A DNA stretch of 64,000 bases from Pseudomonadota bacterium (GCA_039028935.1 JBCCHD010000020.1:1-64000), one strand, 5' to 3'. Shown: positions 1 to 10,108, numbered from the stretch's first letter. The notes: generated from the sequence alone by a model not told the origin. Numbers and translations: made by a program.

Positions 1-588
1 CGTGAATTTTGGGTGCAGCAACTGTCGCTCCAGGCGCAATATTTGGATGCCATTGCCGCGTCCGGACGTGGATCGGGCACACCGTTTGACTCGATTGACG
101 ACTGGAATGTGTCACTGAATGCCTCACTGCCGATCTACTCTGGCAATAGCCGTCGGTCCGCACTCAATCGCAGTCGAATTCAGGTTCGCCAACTTGCGCT
201 CAGTGATGCGGCAACTCGCCAAGGCATTGAACAGTCGATCCGCGCCGCGATGCACGCCGCCCAGGCCTCGTATGTCAACATTGAGCTTTCAGAAATCGGC
301 GCCGAGGCATCCCGCAAAAACCTGGAGCTTGTCTCCGAAGCGTATAAGCAAGGTACGCTGAGTATCTTGGATTTGCTGGATGCGCAAAATCAGAGCCTAC
401 AAGCCGACTTAAACGCCAGCAACGCTGTGCATGATTTCCTGCTCAACATCATGAGTTATCAACGTGCGACCAGCACCTTTGAGTTCTTGCTTGGCCCGAC
501 CGACAAGCGGGCAAGTCGTGATGAGTTTTTTCAGTATATTAAAGAACGCGAGGCCGACGATCGGCCCACATTGGGAGAGTCCCCATGA
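1..588 (+). CDS. TolC-family outer-membrane efflux channel, C-terminal part (5' end outside window)
   Basis: The frame is open from base 1, so this is the last 195 residues of a longer protein. It shows the alternating helix and strand pattern of TolC/OprM channels: a beta-strand stretch (DWNVSLNASLPIYSG), a long amphipathic helix rich in Ala, Gln and Ser, and the family-typical segment YKQGTLSILDLLDAQNQ near the end. TolC-type proteins form the trimeric exit duct of tripartite efflux pumps. The next gene, an adaptor, starts inside its stop codon, and a pump gene follows, so the three form one operon. The tail after residue 160 is hydrophilic, as in other members. Substrate cannot be told. 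Confidence 0.9.
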   Translation, partial: REFWVQQLSLQAQYLDAIAASGRGSGTPFDSIDDWNVSLNASLPIYSGNSRRSALNRSRIQVRQLALSDAATRQGIEQSIRAAMHAAQASYVNIELSEIGAEASRKNLELVSEAYKQGTLSILDLLDAQNQSLQADLNASNAVHDFLLNIMSYQRATSTFEFLLGPTDKRASRDEFFQYIKEREADDRPTLGESP

Positions 589-1664
589 TCCGCCTATTAT
601 TGGTTGCCGTCATCCTGTTGGTGCCCGCTTGTGGCGACGCGGTGCACGTTGAGGAGGAACCGGTCTTGCGACCGGTCCGCACGCTACTAATTGACCACAA
701 GGACACCACACGCGAACGCGCCTTCACAGGATTGAGTCAGTCGACGCAAGAAACGCGTATCAGCTTTAAGGTTGGCGGCACAATCACCGAATTGCCGGTG
801 CGCACCGGTTCGCAAATGACCGCCGGCGATGTCCTCGCGCGACTTAACCGCTCATCATTCGATTTGGAGGTTCAACAAGTCGAAGCCAGTCTTGCGCAAG
901 CGCAGGCCAGTCAGCGCAACGCCAGTGCGAATTATGAACGCGTCAAGGGCTTATACGCTGGCAACAATGCATCGCGCAATGATCTAGACGCCGCGCGTGC
1001 GTCTGCCGAGTCGGCCGGGGCGCAGGTGCGTTCTATTCGAAAGACGCTTGAAATCGCGCAGTTGAATCGCTCTTACACGACACTGACGGTGCCCGGCGAC
1101 TGCGTTGTGGCGGCACTCAATGTTGAGCTCAACGAGAACATTGGGGCTGGTGAGCCGGTGGCGCGCATGAATTGCGGCGCAGGAATACAGATCAACGTGG
1201 CGATTCCCGAGAGTCTGATCGCTTCGGTTTCCGAGGGCATGGCGTCAAGAGTCTCGTTCAACGCCATCTCCGACCGCCAATTTAGCGGCACGGTCACGGA
1301 GATCGGTGTGGCCAATACCGGCGGCTCCGCCACGTTCCCCGTAGTCGTGACCCTAGATGAAACCACGTCCGCGATCCGTTCGGGTATGGCGGCCGAGGCG
1401 GTCTTTCGATTTGAACAAGCCGGTGATGACACCATTGTCGTGCCGGCCGCCGCGGTGATCCAAGACGAGCGCGGCACGTTCGTTTATATCGCCGAACCCA
1501 ATGGCGACGTGGCGACAATCCGGCGCCGGCCAGTCGTGACGGGCGAACTTGTTGAAGAGGGGATACAAATTGTGGAAGGACTCGCTATCGGCGAACAGGT
1601 GGTGACCGCAGGCGTATCGGTCATACGCGAAAACCTGCAAGTCCTCATCGCCGCCAGTCCGTGA
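585..1664 (+). CDS. RND efflux periplasmic adaptor (membrane fusion protein), lipoprotein
   Basis: The 359-residue protein begins with a short lipoprotein signal; LLVPACGD gives a lipobox with Cys at residue 16, so it should be lipid-anchored and periplasmic. It has the order of HlyD/AcrA-type adaptors: a biotinyl-lipoyl half (GGTITELPVRTGSQMTAGD), a coiled-coil hairpin at about residues 95-150, the second lipoyl half, then beta-barrel and membrane-proximal domains (VVPAAAVIQD). Adaptors bridge the inner-membrane pump and the outer-membrane channel. ATG overlaps the upstream TGA by three bases, suggesting coupled translation. The pump gene starts 10 bases after the stop. Confidence 0.93.
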   Translation: MIRLLLVAVILLVPACGDAVHVEEEPVLRPVRTLLIDHKDTTRERAFTGLSQSTQETRISFKVGGTITELPVRTGSQMTAGDVLARLNRSSFDLEVQQVEASLAQAQASQRNASANYERVKGLYAGNNASRNDLDAARASAESAGAQVRSIRKTLEIAQLNRSYTTLTVPGDCVVAALNVELNENIGAGEPVARMNCGAGIQINVAIPESLIASVSEGMASRVSFNAISDRQFSGTVTEIGVANTGGSATFPVVVTLDETTSAIRSGMAAEAVFRFEQAGDDTIVVPAAAVIQDERGTFVYIAEPNGDVATIRRRPVVTGELVEEGIQIVEGLAIGEQVVTAGVSVIRENLQVLIAASP

Positions 1665-1674
1665 TTGATACCAC

Positions 1675-4600
1675 ATGTCGATAACCCGCGCCGCCATCCG
1701 TCAAAATCGTGTCACCGGTACGGTGGCTGTGCTGTTGATCATCTCCGGTATTTTCGCGTACGTCTCGCTGCCCAAAGCGCAGGACCCTGGCTTTATCGTG
1801 CGCACTGCGGTCATTACCACCCAACTACCCGGCGCAAGCCCCGAGCGTATGGAACAATTGGTCACGGACAAGATCGAGAAAAAAGCACAGGAGATGCCGC
1901 AGGTCGACACCATTACGTCGAGTACGCGTTCGGGTGTGTCGATTATCAACGTCAATTTCAAAGAGTCGTATAAAAACATGCGGCCTATTTTCGATGAACT
2001 ACGCCGCAAAGTAGACGATGTGGTGGGTGAACTCCCGGACGACATTCAAGGACCGTTTGTCAACGACGAATTCGGCGATGTCTTTGGTAGTGTATTTGCT
2101 CTAACTGGTGAAGGCTTTACCAATGCCGAGCTGAAGGATGTAGCCGATGAGATTCGCAATCAGCTCTTAAAAGAGCCGGATATCGCGAAGGTGTCGATTC
2201 ATGGCAGCCAATCCGAAGTGGTTTTTGTTGAGTACAACAATGAGCGCCTCACGGAACTTGGTCTCACGCCACAGTCGCTTTCGGGCGTGCTCGGCAACGT
2301 CAATATTCTTTCGACCGGCGGCAGCGTGGTGAGCGGTCGCGAACGCATCGTGCTGGAACCAACCGGAAACATTGAGTCGCTCGATGCGCTGCGTCGGACG
2401 GTGATTCAACTGCCGGGTGGCAACGTGGTGTATCTGGGCGACATTGTGTCGATCTACCGGGGATACGTCGATCCGCCCGAAAGCCTGACACGCGTAAATG
2501 GGCAACCGGCACTCGCCATTGCGGTATCGCTGCGCGATGGCGGCGACATACTCAAACTCGGCGAGCGGCTCAACAAACTGCTTCCTGATATTGAGAATCG
2601 GTATCCCTATGGCGTAGCGCTCGAGAAAATATGGTTTCAGGCCGACTTGGTCACCAAGAGCGTCGACGACTTTGCGTCGAATCTCCTCCAAGCGATCGCC
2701 ATTGTAGTCGTGGTCATGATTGGTTTCTTAGGCGTGCGCACCGGTCTTGTCGTTGCTTTGCTAATACCGTCGACCATGATCATTACGTTTTTCATGATGC
2801 AGACGTTCGGCATCACGGTGAATCAGATCTCACTCGCTGCTTTGATCATCGCCCTCGGCTTGTTGGTCGACAATGCGATTGTGATGGTCGAATCGGTGTT
2901 GGTTAAACGAGAGAACGGCATGGGTGCGGTCGATGCAGCCGTACAGGCCGGTGCTGAACTCAAACTGCCTCTGTTGATTTCGTCTCTCACTACCGGCGCG
3001 GCGTTTATGCCTATCGGGCTCGCCGAGTCGGCAGTCGGCGAATACACTGCCGATATCTTCTATGTGGTCACCATTGCCTTGTTGGTGTCGTGGTTGCTCG
3101 CCATGACGTTGATTCCCATGCTGACCACCGTACTGTTGAACGTCAAAGCAAAACCCGACAGCGATCAACGAGACAATTCCTGGCTCTATCGCTATTACCG
3201 GCGCTTACTTCACGCCATTTTGCGGCAACGACTGCTGTTTCTAGCGCTTGTTGTTGCCCTGTTTGTACTAGCCAATAAAGGATTGGGGCTGGTACCCGCG
3301 CAATTTATTGCGCCGTCAGAAGACCCGGTGTTTTCTGGCAAGCTGGAGCTACCACTGGGCACCACGATTGAAACCAGTGAAGAAATTATCGCGGCCGTCG
3401 ATCAATTTGTGCTCGACCGTTTCGTCAATATAAGCGAACCGAAGGTGTCAAGCTGGATGACCTTTGTTGGCGAAGGCGGTCCCCGCTTCACGTTGGGTCT
3501 TGATCCACCCAATCGCAATCCGGCGAATTCCTTTATGATTGCCAACACGACGACGGGCGAAGCAGTGCCGGATGTTATTGCGGGCATTCAGCAGTTTTTG
3601 TTCGAGCAGTACCCCGACATGAGTAATCAATTGTCGCGACTTGAAAACGGTCCACCCGTTGGTTATCCCATTCAGATTCGCCTGTCGGGACGGGACGTGG
3701 CCGAGCTGTACACTCTGGCCAGCACGGTTACCGAGCAGCTGTATGGCTATCCCGGCGTGCTCTCCGTAAAAAACACATGGGGACTGCAGACTAAGAAACT
3801 CATCGTGGCGGTTGATCAGGAACGAGCATTGCGCGCGGGCGTCACCAGTGCGGATGTCGCTTTTTCGCTTCGAGCCGGCTTAACCGGTATTGATCTGACG
3901 CAATATCGTGAGGGCGATCAATTGATTCCCGTCACGCTGCGCACGGTCGCGGGCGACCGTAACGACATTTCCAAACTCGATGGTTTGAGTGTGTATTCAA
4001 CCTCCTCCGGGCGGCCTGTACCGCTCAAGCAGGTGGCAGACATCGAGCTGACGTTTGAACCCGGCATCATCGAACGCCGTGATCGCGAACGGACACTGAC
4101 ACTCAAAGCGCAGTTGGTGGATGGCGTCACCGCCAGTCAGATCAATCAGTCGCTTGTGCCGTGGTTGGCTACCGCACGTGAACAATGGCTACCTGGTTAT
4201 GAGTATGAAATAGGTGGCGAATCGGAAAGTTCCGATGACGCGAACGCCTCCATCGCCGCCAAACTGCCGCTCGCGGTGATGGTGATCGTGCTGCTGCTGG
4301 TTATCCAGTTCAATTCCATTAGACGGCCGATTATTATTTTGACAACGATTCCTTTAGGACTGATCGGCGTCACAATTGGGTTACTGGTTGCACGCTCCTC
4401 GATGGGCTTTTTTACTATTCTCGGCATCATCGCCCTATCGGGCATTATCATCAACAACGCCATTGTGTTGATCGATCGAATCAAGATCGAGATCAATGAA
4501 TTAGGCAAACGACCCGGTGATGCGATTGTCGATGCCTGCCTGCAGCGCTTGCGTCCGATCATGCTCACTACCGCCACCACCGTACTGGGCATGATGCCTT

Positions 4601-4737
4601 TATGGTGGGGTGGCACGGCGATGTTTGAACCAATGGCCGTCACCATCATTTTCGGTTTATTGTTCGCTACCACGCTAACGCTACTGGTCGTGCCCGTGCT
4701 CTATTCCGTCTTATTCCGAGTGGTTCCGACTCAGTAA
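1675..4737 (+). CDS. RND-family efflux pump, inner-membrane permease
   Basis: At 1020 residues this is the normal size for an AcrB-like proton-driven transporter: an N-terminal membrane segment, two large periplasmic loops, and two groups of membrane segments (about residues 330-535 and 850-1010). The TM4 motif is GLLVDNAIVMVE, where AcrB has a DD pair; the TM10 motif is SGIIINNAIVLID, where AcrB has the essential lysine (K940) in AKNAI. This variant relay is seen in other RND subfamilies, so it does not by itself mean loss of function. With the adaptor and channel it should export hydrophobic or toxic compounds. No local regulator gene lies in the window. Confidence 0.94.
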   Translation: MSITRAAIRQNRVTGTVAVLLIISGIFAYVSLPKAQDPGFIVRTAVITTQLPGASPERMEQLVTDKIEKKAQEMPQVDTITSSTRSGVSIINVNFKESYKNMRPIFDELRRKVDDVVGELPDDIQGPFVNDEFGDVFGSVFALTGEGFTNAELKDVADEIRNQLLKEPDIAKVSIHGSQSEVVFVEYNNERLTELGLTPQSLSGVLGNVNILSTGGSVVSGRERIVLEPTGNIESLDALRRTVIQLPGGNVVYLGDIVSIYRGYVDPPESLTRVNGQPALAIAVSLRDGGDILKLGERLNKLLPDIENRYPYGVALEKIWFQADLVTKSVDDFASNLLQAIAIVVVVMIGFLGVRTGLVVALLIPSTMIITFFMMQTFGITVNQISLAALIIALGLLVDNAIVMVESVLVKRENGMGAVDAAVQAGAELKLPLLISSLTTGAAFMPIGLAESAVGEYTADIFYVVTIALLVSWLLAMTLIPMLTTVLLNVKAKPDSDQRDNSWLYRYYRRLLHAILRQRLLFLALVVALFVLANKGLGLVPAQFIAPSEDPVFSGKLELPLGTTIETSEEIIAAVDQFVLDRFVNISEPKVSSWMTFVGEGGPRFTLGLDPPNRNPANSFMIANTTTGEAVPDVIAGIQQFLFEQYPDMSNQLSRLENGPPVGYPIQIRLSGRDVAELYTLASTVTEQLYGYPGVLSVKNTWGLQTKKLIVAVDQERALRAGVTSADVAFSLRAGLTGIDLTQYREGDQLIPVTLRTVAGDRNDISKLDGLSVYSTSSGRPVPLKQVADIELTFEPGIIERRDRERTLTLKAQLVDGVTASQINQSLVPWLATAREQWLPGYEYEIGGESESSDDANASIAAKLPLAVMVIVLLLVIQFNSIRRPIIILTTIPLGLIGVTIGLLVARSSMGFFTILGIIALSGIIINNAIVLIDRIKIEINELGKRPGDAIVDACLQRLRPIMLTTATTVLGMMPLWWGGTAMFEPMAVTIIFGLLFATTLTLLVVPVLYSVLFRVVPTQ

Positions 4738-4762
4738 GGCGGCGCCCACTCGATCTGTGACC

Positions 4763-5962
4763 ATGGCATCCCAATCGATTCTTATCGCTGGCGCCGGCAT
4801 CGGCGGGCTTACGTTGGCAACCGCGCTCGCCAAAGCGGGTCGGAACGTGGTCGTTCTAGAACAGGCGTCGACGCTCGATGACGTGGGCGCTGGCATTCAG
4901 ATTGGGCCGAACGCCATGCACGTTCTGGGACAGCTGGGGGTGACATCGGCACTACTGACGCATGCGTTTAAACCGGCCTTCGCCACCCTTCGTGACTATC
5001 AAGATGGCCGCATCCTTATACGCACGCCGCTTAACCCCACCTACGAAGGCCGGTTTGGTGCACCGTATGTGCATTGTCATCGGGCCGACCTTATGCGCGA
5101 TCTGTACACACGCGCATGTGCCCAGGGAGTGGATGTGCATTTTGACACTGGGGTTTCACGAGTCTTGGTGGAGGCCGATGGTGTCCAGGTCGAGACGAAC
5201 GGTCGATCGTTTAATGGCGATCTGCTGGTGGGCGCTGACGGCATTCACTCGATTGTGCGACGGCAGATGATTACCACCCGACCCGCGCGCTTCACGGGAC
5301 AAACCGCGTGGCGCGGACTGGTCGATGCGAATCGTTTTCCGGCGGGTCTGATCGAACCCGATGCGACGGTATGGCTTGGCCCGCAGCGCCATGTCGTGGC
5401 GTACTACGTTCGAGGCGGCACCTGGATCAATTTCGTCGCGGTCACTGAACAAGCGACGTGGCTAGACGAAGATTGGCAACGCCAAGGGGAAGCCGCGGCA
5501 TTGTTGGACTATTTTGAAGATTGGCATCCCGCGGTTAGCACCCTTCTCACTCATTGCGAGGCGGTTTACCAATGGGGTTTGTTTGAACACGCCTTGCCGG
5601 ACAGATGGTCGGCTGACCGCGTTGTTCTGTTAGGTGACGCCTGTCATGCCATGCTGCCTTTTATGGCACAAGGCGCGGCGATGGCGATAGAAGACGCGTG
5701 GGTGCTCGCCAGCCTGCTCACCAATCGATCCACTTCGCGGACAGCCTTCGAGCTGTACGAACGTCATCGCCGGCCGCGTCTGCGCTATGTCATGCAACAA
5801 TCTCGACAAAACGCGCGTCGTTTTCATCTCGGCCACCCACTTGCTGTGGGGGCACGCAATGCCGCGTTCGCACTCGCCTCGCGCGTGCCGGCGTTAGCGG
5901 CAATGACGCTGGATCGACTCTACGGCGTCAATGTGACGATGGACCACCCGCTAGGTAGTTAA
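4763..5962 (+). CDS. FAD-dependent aromatic-ring monooxygenase (salicylate-hydroxylase-like)
   Basis: The 399-residue protein starts with a Rossmann fold (ILIAGAGIGGLTLATALAKAG, acidic residue at the end of strand 2) that binds FAD. DLLVGADGIHSIVR is the family DG motif, and VLLGDACHAMLPFMAQGAA is the GD motif contacting the FAD ribityl chain and NAD(P)H. This is the class A flavoprotein hydroxylase pattern of salicylate and 3-hydroxybenzoate hydroxylases; the true substrate is unknown. A GTG two codons upstream could also start the gene, but the ATG is preferred. It follows the pump gene by 25 bases on the same strand and might share its transcript. Confidence 0.86.
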   Translation: MASQSILIAGAGIGGLTLATALAKAGRNVVVLEQASTLDDVGAGIQIGPNAMHVLGQLGVTSALLTHAFKPAFATLRDYQDGRILIRTPLNPTYEGRFGAPYVHCHRADLMRDLYTRACAQGVDVHFDTGVSRVLVEADGVQVETNGRSFNGDLLVGADGIHSIVRRQMITTRPARFTGQTAWRGLVDANRFPAGLIEPDATVWLGPQRHVVAYYVRGGTWINFVAVTEQATWLDEDWQRQGEAAALLDYFEDWHPAVSTLLTHCEAVYQWGLFEHALPDRWSADRVVLLGDACHAMLPFMAQGAAMAIEDAWVLASLLTNRSTSRTAFELYERHRRPRLRYVMQQSRQNARRFHLGHPLAVGARNAAFALASRVPALAAMTLDRLYGVNVTMDHPLGS

Positions 5963-5988
5963 CGGCCACGTGGTAGCGGCAGGTGGGT

Positions 5989-7779
5989 TTACGTACCGAT
6001 AAACGCGGCTTCGCTCATATCCAGGCATGTTCGATCCAGCGAACCCACCAGCGCAAACTGCGCTGATGCGCGCGGCAGCTCGTAGCGAAAAAAGTAGCGG
6101 CACGCGGCAACCTTGCCCTCATAAAACGCGGTGTCAACCGCCTGGTGGGAGGCGTCCGCCGCGACCAGACCCTGTCGCAGCCACATCCACGCGACGACCA
6201 CATGCCCAAGCGCATCCAAAAATAGAGTAGCGTTGGCGAGTCCGGCCTCCGCGTCATCACTGTCCACGACGTTTCGAATACACGTCTGAGCCGCAACAAA
6301 GACTCGCTCGAGCTCGCGTCCCTCCTCTACCAGAGGCGATTCGACCGACTGCGCGATGGCGGATTGCATTTCTGACTTGAGCATGGCGACGGCTGCGCCA
6401 TCAAACAGTCTGACCTTTCGACCTAGCACATCGAGGCCATGAATGGCGTGTGCTCCTTCGTGAATCGGATTGAGTCGATTATCCCGATAAAAACGCTCCA
6501 CCGGATATTCCCGCGTATAACCATAGCCGCCCAATATTTGAATGGCATGCTTGTTGGCTTCCAAACAAAACTCAGAGGGCCACGATTTCGCAATGGGTGT
6601 GAGCAAATCAAGTAACAGGGCCAATTGCTGTTGCTCGTCTTTTCGTGCGCTAATTTTTTGTCGGTCAATGAGGGAAGCGCAGTAATACAACAGCGCCTGC
6701 GCGCCTTCAATGTACGCCTTTTGAGCAAGCAACAAGCGCTTGACATCGGCATGACGCACCAGGCGCACCTGCGGTGACTGTGGATCTTTGTTGCCCGGCA
6801 AACGCCCCTGCCGGCGTTCTCGCGCGTAATCCAACGAGTAAAGATACCCAGCCAAGCCGCTCATCGCAGCGCCAAGTCCGACGCCAATTCGTGCCTCATT
6901 CATCATGTGGAACATGTTGGCCAGACCCTGGTTTTCGTCGCCAACCAAGAAGCCCTCACATTCCCCGGACTCCCCAAAATTAAGCAGACAGTTACTCGTG
7001 CCTCGGTAGCCCATCTTGTGATTGAGCCCTGCCGCCACCACGTGATTGAATTGGCCAAGCGTGCCGTCGTCGTTCACACGGATTTTGGGCACCAAAAAGA
7101 GCGAAATGCCGCGCACTCCTGGCGGAGCGTCTGGCACACGCGCGAGCACCATATGAATGATGTTCTCAGTTAAATCGTGGTCGCCGCCCGATATCCACAT
7201 TTTTGAACCAGTCAGTCGATATCGGCCTTCACCGAGTGGTTCAGCGCGCGTACGGATGTCGGCCAGCGATGACCCGGCCTGTGTTTCACTGAGGCACATC
7301 GTTCCAAACCAACGGCCTTCGAGCAACGGAGCAAGAAATTTTTGCTTTAACGCTTCGCTACCACAGGTATTGAGCAAATTGGCATTGCCGGCCGTAAGAA
7401 ATGGATAGCCAGAGAGCGCGGTGTTCGCGCACATGAAGATGCCGCTTATGATCTGATGCACAGTCCAAGGAAGCTGCATGCCTCCCACGTCTGAGTCAAA
7501 GCCAGCCGCCAAAAATCCCGCGTCCAGATACGCGCGAAGCGCCTCTTTCGCCTCGGGAACGACCGAAACCCGGTCATTGTGTAACGTCGGTTCGTTCTCG
7601 TCCATGAGGGCCGCAATGGGATGAAACGCTTGCTCTGCAATGGTCTGAGCTGCATCGAGCATGGCATTGATCGTGTCGCGGTCGTATTCGCTGTAGCGCT
7701 CGGCCGCAAAAAGACGGTCAGTCGATAAAAACTCGTAGAGATAGAAATCCAGATCGCGACGGTTGACGACAAATGACAT
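5989..7779 (-). CDS. Large acyl-CoA dehydrogenase, DmdC-like
   Basis: This 596-residue protein is much longer than standard 380-400-residue acyl-CoA dehydrogenases and matches the DmdC-like class (3-methylmercaptopropionyl-CoA dehydrogenase family), which carries extra N- and C-terminal domains. Visible landmarks are the FAD-binding MCLSETQAGSSLADIRT (about 161-177), WISGGDHD, QILGGYGYTREYPVERFYRD, and the catalytic base region NPIHEGAHAIHGLD with Glu441. The pathway substrate could be a thio-substituted or medium-chain acyl-CoA; nothing nearby fixes it. It is convergent with the upstream monooxygenase and downstream of the beta-helix gene, with no terminator apparent. Confidence 0.9.
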   Translation of the reverse strand: MSFVVNRRDLDFYLYEFLSTDRLFAAERYSEYDRDTINAMLDAAQTIAEQAFHPIAALMDENEPTLHNDRVSVVPEAKEALRAYLDAGFLAAGFDSDVGGMQLPWTVHQIISGIFMCANTALSGYPFLTAGNANLLNTCGSEALKQKFLAPLLEGRWFGTMCLSETQAGSSLADIRTRAEPLGEGRYRLTGSKMWISGGDHDLTENIIHMVLARVPDAPPGVRGISLFLVPKIRVNDDGTLGQFNHVVAAGLNHKMGYRGTSNCLLNFGESGECEGFLVGDENQGLANMFHMMNEARIGVGLGAAMSGLAGYLYSLDYARERRQGRLPGNKDPQSPQVRLVRHADVKRLLLAQKAYIEGAQALLYYCASLIDRQKISARKDEQQQLALLLDLLTPIAKSWPSEFCLEANKHAIQILGGYGYTREYPVERFYRDNRLNPIHEGAHAIHGLDVLGRKVRLFDGAAVAMLKSEMQSAIAQSVESPLVEEGRELERVFVAAQTCIRNVVDSDDAEAGLANATLFLDALGHVVVAWMWLRQGLVAADASHQAVDTAFYEGKVAACRYFFRYELPRASAQFALVGSLDRTCLDMSEAAFIGT

Positions 7780-7842
7780 ACGTTCTTCCCATGCAAAGAC
7801 CGCGAATATACCTCGATTGGTGGACCCGGGCGACCGTCATGG

Positions 7843-9858
7843 CTACGCGTTGCGTATGACTCGATGACACCGACGACGTCGACCCACAGCGACCAGAATC
7901 GCCAGCACAATCGCGCCAGTCGCACCACCACCGGAGGCGGCGTCGGTATTGGCCGCCGGTGGATCCGGTGCGGGTGTCAATGGTGCCATCGGTCTACTGG
8001 TGCTATCGGTCGGGTCGGTGCCTGCCTGGACCTCTGCTCCATCGGACGACCCGTCATTGTCGGTATCGGCCTTGAGCGGATCGCTGCCGTGTTGGCCTTC
8101 CTCGCCGTCCATCAAACCATCGCCATCCGTATCGGCAACCGTTGGATCCGTGCCCGCCGTGTATTCATCCAGGTGACTAAATCCATCCTGATCACCGTCA
8201 TCGCTGCCATTTTGTGCCAACGAACCAAAGTAGTTGATCTCCCAACTGTCGGGCAATCGATCGCGATCGGAATCCGGATCCGGGTCGGGGTCAGGATCGG
8301 GGTCCGGATCGGATGCTTGTACGTTCACATTGCGAGAAACGGACACGCTGCCACCGTCGCCCGTGCAGGTTAACGTGTACGTCGCGGTGCTACTGGCCAC
8401 TACTGTGTTGCTGCCACTTGGCGGGCGATTACCCGACCAAGCGCCCGATGCGACGCAGGCGGTGGCGTTTGAACTGCTCCACACGAGGCTGATGGTGTCG
8501 CCTTCGGCTACCGAGGTCGGTGCCGTCAACGTTAATTGTGGCGCGGGCGGCACCGAGGTCGCGGCATACTCAAAAGCACCGATATCGATGGCGGACCCAA
8601 CAACACGGGCATTGCCGGCGAAATCTTCGCTACCTGCGGCAATATTGGCTCCCGCATCAATCAATGTCGACGTGGGCAACAAACGGAAATCCTGAAGTGC
8701 TGGATCGACAAAGTGATCGCTGGCCGCCGATCCGGCGATCACTCGCACGTAGTCGACGCTAATACCGGATAAGCCGCCGCGAACCACATTGTTGGCAAGA
8801 TCGGCATTGTCTAAACCGTCTCCCCAAAGTGCGGTGGCGTTCTCGCAGAAAAGCGCATTGTTCGCTACCACGACATTGGGCGCGCTTCCAACGCGCAGGC
8901 GCGCACACACCGGATGACTGCCATACACCGTGTTGTTAACGATGGTCACGTTCCGAATACTGGGCGCAGGACTTTGTACGCGCAGATGAATACCGTTGAC
9001 CGATGAATTGAGCACCACATTATTGCGGATGATGGCATCGGCGGTCACCAAAATGGCGTCACCGCAGTTATACACCAGATTATTCTCGACAATGTTCGGC
9101 TCAGCGCCATGACCGTACACGAAAATACATGGAAACTCGGTGCCAATATTGGTGTCGTGAATGACATTTCCACGCACGACATTGCCACCCGACCCGAACT
9201 TGATTTCGATGCCGTCATTGCCACCGCTGCTCGTTCCGCGAAGGTGATGAATGTAGTTATTTTCGATTAGGTGATTGGTGCCCGGCCCACCACCATTGTG
9301 CTGTCCGATATACATCCCTTCGCCTTCGGTATCACCTGACGCGAGGCCCGTATTGTAAATTTCATTACCCCGAATAATGTGAGCATCCGTTGCGCCGGAG
9401 TTCATGGTCAGCGCGTTATTGAGTGTGTCCGAAATAATATTGTCCTCAAAGGTAATATTATTGCTCGACATGAAGCGGACACCGGAACTGCCGTACTGAA
9501 AATGCATACCGCGAATCGTAAAATGCGACCCCGATAATTCAATATTGTTATTGCTCGAGCTACTCGATTGCGGGCGGGTGATGAGCGGTCTTGCGCCGTC
9601 GGCAGCGCGGATTAGAATAGGTTGATCGGGTGTACCGTTGATCGTTAGGCGTCTTGCGCAGGCCTGAGAGTAGACTCCATCGTTGAGAATCAACTCATCA
9701 CCAGGCATGAGCGCATTGGCCATGTTCTCGAACTCTTCGCTACACGATTCCGTGTCTGAAGGTGGCGAGAGCGTATACACCTCCGCGCGGGTGGCGAGCG
9801 ATGAGGTCGCGATGATCACAGCGGCCATAACCGCCGGGCTGAGCTTAAAGTACGACAT
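7843..9858 (-). CDS. Secreted right-handed beta-helix protein with TSP3 repeats and GlyGly-CTERM-like tail
   Basis: The preferred ATG has an AGG eight bases upstream; a GTG seven codons earlier is possible. Domain order is: signal peptide ending near ATRAEVYT; a parallel beta-helix of Asn/Val-rich coils (repeated NNI, RGN, ENN turns) as in NosD and pectate-lyase-like proteins; an Ig-like domain with two Cys; a run of six Asp-Pro pairs; three or more TSP3-like DTDGDG motifs that should bind calcium; and a tail with GGGATG, a hydrophobic helix and RRRR. That tail resembles the GlyGly-CTERM signal processed by rhombosortase, but extends several residues past the basic cluster. The beta-helix suggests binding or cleaving a polysaccharide; no catalytic site was identified. 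Confidence 0.85.
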   Translation of the reverse strand: MSYFKLSPAVMAAVIIATSSLATRAEVYTLSPPSDTESCSEEFENMANALMPGDELILNDGVYSQACARRLTINGTPDQPILIRAADGARPLITRPQSSSSSNNNIELSGSHFTIRGMHFQYGSSGVRFMSSNNITFEDNIISDTLNNALTMNSGATDAHIIRGNEIYNTGLASGDTEGEGMYIGQHNGGGPGTNHLIENNYIHHLRGTSSGGNDGIEIKFGSGGNVVRGNVIHDTNIGTEFPCIFVYGHGAEPNIVENNLVYNCGDAILVTADAIIRNNVVLNSSVNGIHLRVQSPAPSIRNVTIVNNTVYGSHPVCARLRVGSAPNVVVANNALFCENATALWGDGLDNADLANNVVRGGLSGISVDYVRVIAGSAASDHFVDPALQDFRLLPTSTLIDAGANIAAGSEDFAGNARVVGSAIDIGAFEYAATSVPPAPQLTLTAPTSVAEGDTISLVWSSSNATACVASGAWSGNRPPSGSNTVVASSTATYTLTCTGDGGSVSVSRNVNVQASDPDPDPDPDPDPDSDRDRLPDSWEINYFGSLAQNGSDDGDQDGFSHLDEYTAGTDPTVADTDGDGLMDGEEGQHGSDPLKADTDNDGSSDGAEVQAGTDPTDSTSRPMAPLTPAPDPPAANTDAASGGGATGAIVLAILVAVGRRRRCHRVIRNA
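8275..8310. repeat. Hexanucleotide tract encoding six Asp-Pro pairs
   Basis: Thirty-six bases of near-identical six-base units (variants of GGATCC or GGGTCG on the plus strand) encode six consecutive Asp-Pro pairs in the beta-helix protein. They form a stiff acidic linker between the Ig-like domain and the TSP3 motifs. Short tandem repeats like this can change copy number by slippage; each unit keeps the frame. Confidence 0.85.
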
Positions 9859-10108
9859 CGATATTGCCTGGAAATCCACTAAATCATCACCAAAAGTCTA
9901 CACAGCGCCCAACCGCGAAGTGTTAGCTGGTTCACACTTTGGCTGGCTGGCCGACGTCGTTGAGCCTACGTGGATTTCGACTTGACCAACTGTGTCGCCT
10001 ACGCCTCAGTTTGGCGTTTGACGTAATGAGCCTGGCACGGACTCGCCGGCGTGTTCAGACTTCTGCGATTGCGAAATGGCGCGGTAGAGCCACAGTGCTA
10101 CCTTTCGC

